NCBI GenBank assembly: GCA_017527065.1
Contig: JAFXQO010000028.1
Location: forward strand, 51,121-115,120
Source of the DNA: Clostridia bacterium
Lineage (GTDB): Bacteria > Bacillota > Clostridia > Christensenellales > Aristaeellaceae
Direction of reading: 5' to 3'
Length of the DNA stretch: 64,000 nt
Made by a program: the position numbers and the translations under genes. Positions 17,161 through 24,031 of the stretch are shown here, in pieces. Every line of letters begins with the position of its first letter. The stretch's first letter is position 1. The notes under the pieces were generated by a model that worked only from the letters and a program-made list of their open reading frames with translations, had not been told where the DNA came from and searched no databases.

Positions 17161-18239
17161 TGAAATACCTGATCGTCGGTTCCGGTTACAGATCGGAATA
17201 CTTCGCCCGCATCGCGATGAAGCACCGGGATCTGTTCAGGGCCATGTTCCTGTGCCGCTCGGAGGAAAAGGCCGCGGCGGTGTCGGCGCGCACCGGCGTT
17301 CCGGCGACCACCCGCCCGGAGGAGGGGCTGGCCTTCCGGCCGGACTTCATCGTGGTGGCGGTGGACAGGGCCCACACGGCGGCTGTCGCCATCGAATGGA
17401 TCGGGCGGGGCTATCCCGTCGTCACGGAGACGCCCGTGGGCGCGACCCGTGAGGAGCTGGACGCCCTGTGGGCGCTGAGCTGCGGCCAGGGGGCGAAGAT
17501 CGTCTGCTGCGAGCAGTATCACCGCTATCCCATCCTGGCCAACGGCCTCAGCGAGGTGCAGGCCGGGCGCATCGGCCGGCCCGTCTCCGCCTACCTGTCG
17601 CTGGCGCACGACTACCACGGCTTCAGCCTGATCCGGCGCATGCTGGGCGTTCAGGGAGAGGATTTCACGCTGCGCGGCGCGCGGGTGTCCTCGCAGGTCG
17701 CGGCCACCGACTCCCGCTACGGCGCGATCCTGGACGGCTCCCTCGCGAAGGAGGAGCGGGACATCGTGCACATTGCCTTTTCCTCCGGGAAAACGGCCGT
17801 GTACGACTTCTCCTCGATCCAGTACCGCACCTTCATCCGCGCCCGGCACCTGACGGTGCGCGGCGAGAAGGGCGAATGGAGCGACCGCGTCATCGCCTAC
17901 GCGGACGCGGACAACGCGCCAAAACGCCTCTGCCTCATGCCGGAGATCGCCCCGGCGTACCGCTGCCTGGACACCCAGGCGCTGCGGGACGGGCGCAAGA
18001 CCTGGACGGGCGAGCTGTTCCTCGACACGGAGCAGGACGAGTTCGCCATCGCCTCGATCCTGCTCGACATGGAGGCGTACCTGAGCGGCGGGCCGTCCCC
18101 CTATCCCCTGGAGGAGGCGCTGGACGACGCCCTGTTCTGGCTGAAGCTGAACGAGGCCGTGAAGAACCCGTGGGCCACCATAGACGCGGGCGACGCGCCC
18201 TGGCGCGTCCGGGCGGGCGAAGGAGGCGGCGCGCTGTGA
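17157..18239 (+). CDS. Gfo/Idh/MocA-type oxidoreductase with altered EKP motif
   Basis: A 360-residue protein with the Rossmann opening YLIVGSGYRSEYFA and the alpha/beta C-terminal domain of the Gfo/Idh/MocA sugar dehydrogenases. The family's catalytic EKP is replaced by ETP (VVTETPVGAT), so the usual lysine is missing. The gene starts inside the stop of the flavoprotein gene (ATGA at 17157) and is itself overlapped by the NUDIX gene, so the three are translationally coupled. The substrate is unknown, and with the lysine lost it may bind rather than oxidise a sugar or use another residue. Confidence 0.75.
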   Translation: MMKYLIVGSGYRSEYFARIAMKHRDLFRAMFLCRSEEKAAAVSARTGVPATTRPEEGLAFRPDFIVVAVDRAHTAAVAIEWIGRGYPVVTETPVGATREELDALWALSCGQGAKIVCCEQYHRYPILANGLSEVQAGRIGRPVSAYLSLAHDYHGFSLIRRMLGVQGEDFTLRGARVSSQVAATDSRYGAILDGSLAKEERDIVHIAFSSGKTAVYDFSSIQYRTFIRARHLTVRGEKGEWSDRVIAYADADNAPKRLCLMPEIAPAYRCLDTQALRDGRKTWTGELFLDTEQDEFAIASILLDMEAYLSGGPSPYPLEEALDDALFWLKLNEAVKNPWATIDAGDAPWRVRAGEGGGAL

Positions 18240-18736
18240 GCCGGAGCTATCAGACGGAGCTGACCACCGCCTGCATGGTGTTCGACCGGGCCACGGGCCG
18301 GGTGGTGGTTCAGGAGCGCACGAAGGGCGACTGGAGCGGCCTGTGCTTCCCGGGGGGCCACGTGGAGGACGGCGAAAGCTACACGGACTGCGTGATCCGG
18401 GAGGTGCGGGAGGAGACCGGCCTCACAATACGCCGCCCCCGCATGGAGGGCATCGTCCACTGGGAGGACAGGGACACCCACGAGCGCACGGTGATCGTGT
18501 TCTTCCGCGCGGACGCCTTCGAAGGGACCCTCAAACCCGCCTGCGACGAGGCGAACAACTACTGGACGCCCCTTTCCACCCTGCGCCAACAGCCCCTGGC
18601 GGACTGGTTCGCCGAGCAGCTCGCCGTCTACGAGGACGAGGCGCTGCAGGAGATGTACTACATCTACGGCAAAGGCGGCGCGGACAGGCCGCGCTTCTAT
18701 CGGGCGGAGGCGGAGCCGGACGCGGCGGTTGACTGA
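18236..18736 (+). CDS. NUDIX hydrolase (MutT-like)
   Basis: A 166-residue NUDIX pyrophosphohydrolase. The complete box GHVEDGESYTDCVIREVREE followed by TGL gives GX5EX7REVXEEXGL. Such proteins hydrolyse nucleoside diphosphate-X compounds such as 8-oxo-dGTP. The start is a GTG at 18236, overlapping the previous stop by 4 bases, with AAGGAGG six bases upstream. The sequence after the box (AFEGTLKPACDEANNYW) closely resembles the NUDIX half of the TrmB fusion at 20901-22082, suggesting paralogs. Confidence 0.88.
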   Translation: MSRSYQTELTTACMVFDRATGRVVVQERTKGDWSGLCFPGGHVEDGESYTDCVIREVREETGLTIRRPRMEGIVHWEDRDTHERTVIVFFRADAFEGTLKPACDEANNYWTPLSTLRQQPLADWFAEQLAVYEDEALQEMYYIYGKGGADRPRFYRAEAEPDAAVD

Positions 18737-18820
18737 GCTGTCCTTCGCGAAATACAACAGCGCCTGCGGCGCGGAAACCCGGGCACGGTTTGACCCGGCT
18801 GCAAAAGGGGAGAAGGTCTT

Positions 18821-20230
18821 GTGGATTTATTTCAAAAGCTCTGCGGCATAAAGGATCAGAGCGGCCGGCCCATCGAAACGGGCCGGCTGAAGGCGATGTA
18901 CAGGCAGAGCCTGAACATCGCCTGGCCCTCCACCATCGAGGGCGCGCTGCTGAGCATCATCGGCTCCATCGACACCATGATGGTGGGCACGCTGGGCGCG
19001 GCGGCCATCGCCGCGGTGGGACTCACCAGCCAGCCGCGCATGATCCTTTTGATCTGCGCCCAGTCCCTGTGCGTGGGCACCACGGCGCTGTGCGCCCGCC
19101 GCAAGGGCGCGGACGACCGGGCGGCGGCCAACTCCTGCCTCAACCAGTCCCTGGCGCTGGTGACGGCGCTGGGCCTCATCATGGCGCTTCTGGGCTACTT
19201 CGGCGCGGAGGCGTTCATGCGCGTCGCCGGGGCGAACGAGGACACCATGGAGATGAGCGTGGCGTATTTCCGCATCATCTGCCTGGGCATTCCGCTCAAC
19301 TGCTGGTCCCTGTGCATCTGCGCGGCCATGCGGGCCATCGGCAAGACGCGCATCACCATGATCACCAACATCACGGCGAACCTGGTGAACGTGTGCCTCA
19401 ACTACGTGCTCATCAACGGCAAGCTCGGCTTTCCCCGCCTGGGCGTGCGGGGCGCGGCCATCGCCACGGTGTGCGGCACGGCCGTGTCCTGCGCCATCGC
19501 CGTCAGCTTCGTCTGCCGGAAGGACGGCTACTACCATCTCGCCCTGCCCCGGTTCGACCAGACGACGCTGGGCGGGCTGTTCAGCGTCGGCTCCAGCTCC
19601 ATCGTGGAGGCGGCCTTCCTGCGCCTGGGCTTCCTGATCAACTCCCGCCTGATCGCCGGCGTGGGCACGAACGCCTTCGCGGCGTACCAGATCGTGTCCC
19701 AGGTGACGTCCCTCTCCTTCACGCTGGGCGACGGCGTCGCCACGGCGGGCACCTCCCTCGTGGGCCAGAGCCTCGGCGCCCAGGACAAGCGCGCCGCCAT
19801 GGCCCACGCCAACATCTCCCGCCGCCTCTCCGTGTTCGTGTCCATCGCCCTGATGCTGGTCATCTTCCTGCTGCGCCGCCAGCTGGCGCTGCTGTTCACC
19901 ACCGAGGAGGAGATCATACTCGGCGTGACGCTGTCCTTCTACGTGGTCATCGTGGGCATGCTGCCCCAGAACGGGCGCGTGGTCTACTCCGGCTGCCTGC
20001 GGGGCGCGGGCGACACCAAATACGTGGCCATGGTCGCGCTGGTCAGCGTGGCGGTGCTGCGGCCCATCCTCACATACCTGTTCTGCTACCCGCTGAACAG
20101 CGCCCTGCCCGGCTGGCAGATCGCCGTCATGGGGCCCTGGATCGCCTTCGACATAGACGCCTTCGTGCGCAACGGCCTGCTGCACCGGCGCATCAAAAAG
20201 GGCAAGTGGCTCGACATCAGGCTGGCCTGA
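18821..20230 (+). CDS. MATE-family efflux transporter
   Basis: A 469-residue inner-membrane exporter of the multidrug and toxic compound extrusion family, with about 12 hydrophobic segments. Typical sequence includes SIDTMMVGTLGAAAIAAVGL at residues 49-68 and the duplicated second half starting GGLFSVGSSSIVEAAFLR. It would export cationic compounds by proton or sodium antiport. Start is GTG at 18821 after an AAAGGGGAGAAGG site. It follows the NUDIX gene by 84 bases and ends at a strong hairpin terminator. Confidence 0.9.
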   Translation: MDLFQKLCGIKDQSGRPIETGRLKAMYRQSLNIAWPSTIEGALLSIIGSIDTMMVGTLGAAAIAAVGLTSQPRMILLICAQSLCVGTTALCARRKGADDRAAANSCLNQSLALVTALGLIMALLGYFGAEAFMRVAGANEDTMEMSVAYFRIICLGIPLNCWSLCICAAMRAIGKTRITMITNITANLVNVCLNYVLINGKLGFPRLGVRGAAIATVCGTAVSCAIAVSFVCRKDGYYHLALPRFDQTTLGGLFSVGSSSIVEAAFLRLGFLINSRLIAGVGTNAFAAYQIVSQVTSLSFTLGDGVATAGTSLVGQSLGAQDKRAAMAHANISRRLSVFVSIALMLVIFLLRRQLALLFTTEEEIILGVTLSFYVVIVGMLPQNGRVVYSGCLRGAGDTKYVAMVALVSVAVLRPILTYLFCYPLNSALPGWQIAVMGPWIAFDIDAFVRNGLLHRRIKKGKWLDIRLA

Positions 20231-20241
20231 CGCCAAAACCA

Positions 20242-20280
20242 ACGGCGCGGGCCGGGGCGGTTTGCCCCGGCCCGCGCCGT
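20242..20280. terminator. Terminator hairpin between MATE and repeat-protein genes
   Basis: A perfect 17-bp stem (20242-20258 with 20264-20280) and 5-base loop between convergent genes. A short T run follows only on the reverse strand. Confidence 0.75.
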
Positions 20281-20296
20281 ATGCGCGCAGCCCGCG

Positions 20297-20707
20297 TTAT
20301 TCGTCCTTCTTGCCGGAGAAGAGGGAGCCGATCTTGCCGACGATATTCTTCGCGCCTTCGACGATCTTATCGTCGATGTCGGTCTTGTCCAGCGCTTCCT
20401 TGGCCTTGCCGGCGATGTTCTTCGCGCCCTCGACGATCTTCTCGTCGATGTCCGTCTTGTTCAGCGCTTCCTTGGCCTTGCCGGCGATGCTCTTCGCGCC
20501 TTCCACGATCTTCTCGTCTATGTCAGTCTTGTCGAGCACTTCCTGGACCCTGTCCTTCAGGCCCTTCGCGCCTTCCTGAATCTCTTCAGCCGCTTCCTCG
20601 GCCTTTTCCTTCACGCCCTCGCGCTGCTGGCGCGTCTTCTCTTCCGCGTCGGCCCTCATCTTCGCCGCCGCGTCCTTCGCTTTTTTGAGTTCCTCTTCGA
20701 TATTCAT
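20297..20707 (-). CDS. Repeat-helix protein with three 24-residue repeats (LEA-like)
   Basis: A 136-residue protein that is almost entirely charged helix. The first 58 residues are Lys/Glu/Ala-rich. Residues 59-130 hold three near-identical 24-residue repeats of the form DKTDIDEKIVEGAKNIAGKA plus KEAL, then a short SGKKDE tail. It has no signal peptide or membrane segment. Composition and repeat style resemble LEA-like or YtxH-like stress proteins, but no firm family can be named. It has a consensus promoter of its own (20766-20794) and a GGAGAGGAG ribosome site, so it is probably well expressed. Confidence 0.75.
   Translation of the reverse strand: MNIEEELKKAKDAAAKMRADAEEKTRQQREGVKEKAEEAAEEIQEGAKGLKDRVQEVLDKTDIDEKIVEGAKSIAGKAKEALNKTDIDEKIVEGAKNIAGKAKEALDKTDIDDKIVEGAKNIVGKIGSLFSGKKDE
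20318..20533 (-). repeat. Three tandem 72-bp coding repeats
   Basis: The DNA of the repeat-helix gene has a 72-bp period repeated three times, differing by a few bases per copy. High identity at synonymous sites suggests recent duplication. Confidence 0.75.
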
Positions 20708-20765
20708 ATCCCGCTCTCCTCTCCTGAACGGCGCTCCGCGCCGCCGTTTATATATTCGCAATTCT

Positions 20766-20794
20766 ATTATAGTCAATTCGCGCCCGTCCGTCAA
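20766..20794 (-). promoter_or_regulatory. Promoter of the repeat-helix gene
   Basis: On the reverse strand TTGACG (20789-20794), 17 bp, perfect TATAAT (20766-20771). Confidence 0.7.
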
Positions 20795-20836
20795 GCGCTG
20801 CGCGGAGGCCGCGGCGCTTTTTTCATCATATCGCCC

Positions 20837-20865
20837 TTGAAGCGGCGCTCCTTCCGTGCTAAAAT
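20837..20865 (+). promoter_or_regulatory. Probable promoter of the TrmB-NUDIX gene
   Basis: TTGAAG at 20837-20842, 17 bp, TAAAAT at 20860-20865. It leaves a leader of about 30 bases before the GTG start. Confidence 0.5.
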
Positions 20866-20900
20866 AAACGCGATTCAGGCAGACAGGAGGAATGACGCCC

Positions 20901-22082
20901 GTGCGCATGCGCAAGAAGAAATGGGCCAGGCCGGAGCTGGAGGCGTGTCCGTGGGCCGTGCTGGACAGCGACGCCTGCCGGGGCCGCTGGCGCGCGCTCT
21001 TTCCCAAAGATCAGCCGCTCCACGTGGAGCTGGGCTGCGGCAAGGGCGTTTCGACCGCCGAAATGGCCTGGTCCGAAAGAAACGTCAATTTCGTGGCCGT
21101 GGACATCAGCACGGACGTGCTGGGCGTGGCGCGGCGGGGCATCGCCGCGCGATACGGCTCGGAACCGGTCGACAACATCCGCCTGGCCGTAAAGGAATGC
21201 TCGTTCATCAGCCAGGCGTTTTCGGCGGAGGATCGCGTGGAGCGCATTTACATCAACTTCTGCAATCCCTGGAACCAGCGAGACCGGCAGAAAAAGCGCC
21301 GCCTGACTCATCCCCGGCAGCTGATGCAGTATCGCGATTTCCTGGTGGACGGCGGCGAGATCTGGTTCAAGACCGACGACGACAGCCTGTTCGACGACAC
21401 CGTCGGCTACCTGCAGGCCTGCGGCTTCCGGCCGCGATTCCTCACCCGGGACCTGCACGCCTCCGGCTTCTCGCCCAACTACGTGAGCGAGCACGAGGCC
21501 ATGTTCACCGCCCAGGGCGTCAAGACGAAATTCCTCATCGCCGCCAAGGGGCCGCTGGCCGAAAAGCCGGACGTGCTGATGCGCAAAAAGCGCCCCGCGC
21601 CCGAGATGACCACCCTCTGCTACATCGAACAGGACGGAAAATACCTGCTGATCCACCGCAACAGGCGGGAGAACGACGGGAACTACGGCAAGTGGCTGGG
21701 CATCGGCGGGCACTTCGAGCGCGGCGAGAGCCCGGAGGAGTGCGTGCTGCGGGAGGTGCGGGAGGAGACCGGCCTGGCGCTCACCGAATACGCCTCCCGC
21801 GGCGTGGTCACCTTTGTGATGGGCGACTGGGTGGAATACATGTATCTGTTCACCGCCTCCGCCTTCGAGGGCGACCTGCGCCCGGACTGCGACGAGGGCG
21901 ACGTCCAGTGGGTTGACAAGGCGCGCCTGCCTGAGCTTCCCATGTGGCCCGGCGACCGCATCTTCCTGCGCCTGCTGGACGAGGGCCGGCCCTTCTTCTC
22001 GCTCAAGCTGATCTACGACGACAGGGGCGTGGCCGGCGCGGTGCTGGACGGAAAGCCCCTGGACGTGGGCGGGGGACGCTGA
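20901..22082 (+). CDS. trmB: tRNA (guanine-N7)-methyltransferase TrmB fused to a NUDIX domain
   Basis: A 393-residue two-domain protein. Residues 1-217 are TrmB, which methylates G46 of tRNA: VELGCGKG for SAM, VAVDIS, and the catalytic-region FCNPWNQRDRQKKRRLTHP near residues 120-138. Residues 234 to about 385 are a full NUDIX hydrolase with box GHFERGESPEECVLREVREE then TGL. TrmB alone is normally about 210-240 residues. The GTG at 20901 is preferred, ten bases after AGGAGG; the ATG at 20892 is only one base after it. The next gene follows by one base. No frameshift or internal stop separates the halves. Confidence 0.88.
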   Translation: MRMRKKKWARPELEACPWAVLDSDACRGRWRALFPKDQPLHVELGCGKGVSTAEMAWSERNVNFVAVDISTDVLGVARRGIAARYGSEPVDNIRLAVKECSFISQAFSAEDRVERIYINFCNPWNQRDRQKKRRLTHPRQLMQYRDFLVDGGEIWFKTDDDSLFDDTVGYLQACGFRPRFLTRDLHASGFSPNYVSEHEAMFTAQGVKTKFLIAAKGPLAEKPDVLMRKKRPAPEMTTLCYIEQDGKYLLIHRNRRENDGNYGKWLGIGGHFERGESPEECVLREVREETGLALTEYASRGVVTFVMGDWVEYMYLFTASAFEGDLRPDCDEGDVQWVDKARLPELPMWPGDRIFLRLLDEGRPFFSLKLIYDDRGVAGAVLDGKPLDVGGGR

Positions 22083-22083
22083 G

Positions 22084-22938
22084 ATGGCGCGCGAAATCCT
22101 CTGTTCGACCGGCGCGATCGTGGGGCGGCCGAACGGCCGCGACCACCGGCTGATCATGGCGTACTTCCCGCTGCTGCGCTGCGACGGCATGGAATTCATG
22201 ATGTACGAAAGCTGGTACGGCCGACGCAATGAAATCGCCCGCGGGCTGGCCGCCTCGGGCATCCCCTTCCCCGCCATGCACGTGGAGAAGACCGTGGGCG
22301 ACCGGCTCAGCCGCGGCGGGCCGGGGGACGCGGAGAGCGCCCTGCGGGATTTTGAACTGAACTGCGAGGTCGCGAACGAAATCGGCGCGAAGCGGCTGGT
22401 CATGCACCTGTGGGGCGGCGTCGACTCCGACCGGAACATCGATCGCAATTACGCCGCCTACGGCCGCCTGGCCCGCACGGCCCGGGCCCACGGTCTGGAG
22501 CTGACGGTCGAAAACGTGGTGTGCGCCCGGGCGGACCCCATGACGCGCCTTTCCGAGATGCGCGCGCTGTTTCCGGACTGCGGCTTCACCATCGACACCA
22601 AGATGAGCGCCTTTCACGGCCAGATGCCCCTCTTTTCCTCGCCCGAATGGGCCTGGCTCTGGACGGAGAAGCGCGTGCGCCACCTGCACGTGAACGACTA
22701 CCGGGGCGGCTATATGGACTGGGGGTCGCTGAAGACGCTGTTCATCGGCGACGGGCAGATCGACTTTGGCCCGTTCTTCGAGACCGCCGGACGTTACGGC
22801 TACGCGGGCGCCCTCACCTGCGAATGCACCGCCGTGCGGCCGGACGGCAGCGTGGCGATCGACCGGCTGAACGAAAGCCTGGACGCCGTGCGCGCCCTCG
22901 CCCGGCGGTACCTGGAGGGAAAAGCGGATCAGAACTGA
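22084..22938 (+). CDS. Sugar phosphate isomerase/epimerase (TIM barrel)
   Basis: A 284-residue xylose-isomerase-like TIM-barrel protein, distinct from the one at 1569-2339. Barrel strands with probable metal ligands are RLVMHLWGG, LTVENVVC, FTIDTKMS and VRHLHVNDY, followed by GALTCECTA. It starts one base after the TrmB-NUDIX stop, so it is co-transcribed with it. Its 3' end overlaps the convergent EEP gene by 10 bases. The substrate is unknown; a sugar or polyol is likely by family. Confidence 0.8.
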   Translation: MAREILCSTGAIVGRPNGRDHRLIMAYFPLLRCDGMEFMMYESWYGRRNEIARGLAASGIPFPAMHVEKTVGDRLSRGGPGDAESALRDFELNCEVANEIGAKRLVMHLWGGVDSDRNIDRNYAAYGRLARTARAHGLELTVENVVCARADPMTRLSEMRALFPDCGFTIDTKMSAFHGQMPLFSSPEWAWLWTEKRVRHLHVNDYRGGYMDWGSLKTLFIGDGQIDFGPFFETAGRYGYAGALTCECTAVRPDGSVAIDRLNESLDAVRALARRYLEGKADQN

Positions 22939-23780
22939 ATATCAATGTACAGCGGATAGTGGTCGGACACCTTGTCGAACCATTCGTCCGTCAGGCGGCG
23001 GAAGGCGAGCACCTTCGCGCCGCCCTCGTTTTTCAGCAGGATGTGGTCGATAGCCTGGCCGAAGGAGCCCGGTTCGCCCCGCTCGAAGCCCCTCGGTCCG
23101 CAGGGATGGTGCCCGCGGGTCTCGTCGCGCGCCTCCCGGGGAGCCAGGTCGTGGGCCTCCTTCCAGCCGGCGCCAAACGCCGCCTCCAGGCACAGGCTGT
23201 CCACCGAGGCGTTCAGATCGCCCATGATCACGCCGGGGCAGGCGTACTTCGCCATCACCGCGTCCATGCGGGCCGAGGCCAGGCCGATCTGATACGCCCG
23301 CGCCTGGTTCGAGCCCGCGCGGAAGTTCTGCGATCCCGGACGGGACGACATCCACCACAGGTGCGTGCTCATCAGCGCGAAGCGACGGCCGTCCTCCCGG
23401 CCCTCGAACACGCCGAAGCAGTAGGACTTCGTCTCGCCGTTGTTGAAGCTGCCCTCCAGGCCCGGCACGGCCTCGTCGTAGAGGAAGAAGCCGGATTCCA
23501 GCAGGCGGAATCTGTCGCGGCGGTAGACGATGGGCGTGTCGCCGCCGGAGACGTATTCGTAGCGCGCCCCGCCGGGCAGGGGCGTTTCGCCGAGGGCCTC
23601 CATCATCAGCGCGGCCATGCGCGTCGAGACCTCCTGCAGTCCCATCACGTCCGGCAGAATCTCCCGATACGCCCGCGCGAGCCCCTTCACACGGGTCTCG
23701 GCCGAGCAGTCCTCGCCCATGGCCCGCCACACGTCGTTGTTCGCGTCCCATTTCCATTGATTGTTGGACATCAGCCTCAT
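22929..23780 (-). CDS. Endonuclease/exonuclease/phosphatase (EEP) family protein
   Basis: A 283-residue metal-dependent phosphodiesterase/phosphatase of the DNase I-like fold. The motif series is complete: MGLQEV (metal Glu), YRRDRF, STHLWW (catalytic His), GDLNAS, IDHILL and C-terminal SDHYPL. Members act on nucleic acids, phosphoinositides or sphingomyelin; the lack of a signal peptide and the length suit a cytoplasmic enzyme. GGGAGG lies nine bases before the start. It overlaps the convergent isomerase gene by 10 bases. Confidence 0.85.
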   Translation of the reverse strand: MRLMSNNQWKWDANNDVWRAMGEDCSAETRVKGLARAYREILPDVMGLQEVSTRMAALMMEALGETPLPGGARYEYVSGGDTPIVYRRDRFRLLESGFFLYDEAVPGLEGSFNNGETKSYCFGVFEGREDGRRFALMSTHLWWMSSRPGSQNFRAGSNQARAYQIGLASARMDAVMAKYACPGVIMGDLNASVDSLCLEAAFGAGWKEAHDLAPREARDETRGHHPCGPRGFERGEPGSFGQAIDHILLKNEGGAKVLAFRRLTDEWFDKVSDHYPLYIDIQF

Positions 23781-23827
23781 GTGTCTTCGCCTCCCGCACG
23801 GCGCGAAAGCGCCTTGTCTCTTTCCGT

Positions 23828-23856
23828 ATTATACCGCGCCCCGCCGGGCGGCGCAA
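23828..23856 (-). promoter_or_regulatory. Possible promoter of the EEP gene
   Basis: On the reverse strand TTGCGC (23851-23856), 17 bp, perfect TATAAT (23828-23833). The -35 element is weak. Confidence 0.4.
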
Positions 23857-23913
23857 GCCTCCGCGCGCAGTCTGTCGTTTATACATATATTTTCATATAA
23901 TCCGTTTATGCGG

Positions 23914-23942
23914 TTGACATCACTGTAAATTCCGTATAAAAT
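23914..23942 (+). promoter_or_regulatory. Upstream promoter P1 of the C69 peptidase gene
   Basis: TTGACA at 23914-23919, 17 bp, TAAAAT at 23937-23942, within an unusually AT-rich 80-base stretch. Confidence 0.6.
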
Positions 23943-23966
23943 TGCATTTTCAGTGTATAAATATGC

Positions 23967-23995
23967 TTGACAAACGGCATTCCACAGCGTATACT
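23967..23995 (+). promoter_or_regulatory. Downstream promoter P2 of the C69 peptidase gene
   Basis: TTGACA at 23967-23972, 17 bp, TATACT at 23990-23995, lying 53 bases after P1. Two consensus promoters in tandem suggest strong or dual control. Confidence 0.7.
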
Positions 23996-24031
23996 GTGGC
24001 CAATTCCCGAAATGAAAGGATGCGAAGAAAA

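Noticed and set aside
20892-20900. ATG at 20892 as TrmB start
   Set aside because: It is only one base after AGGAGG; the in-frame GTG at 20901 has correct spacing and gives the usual TrmB N-terminus.
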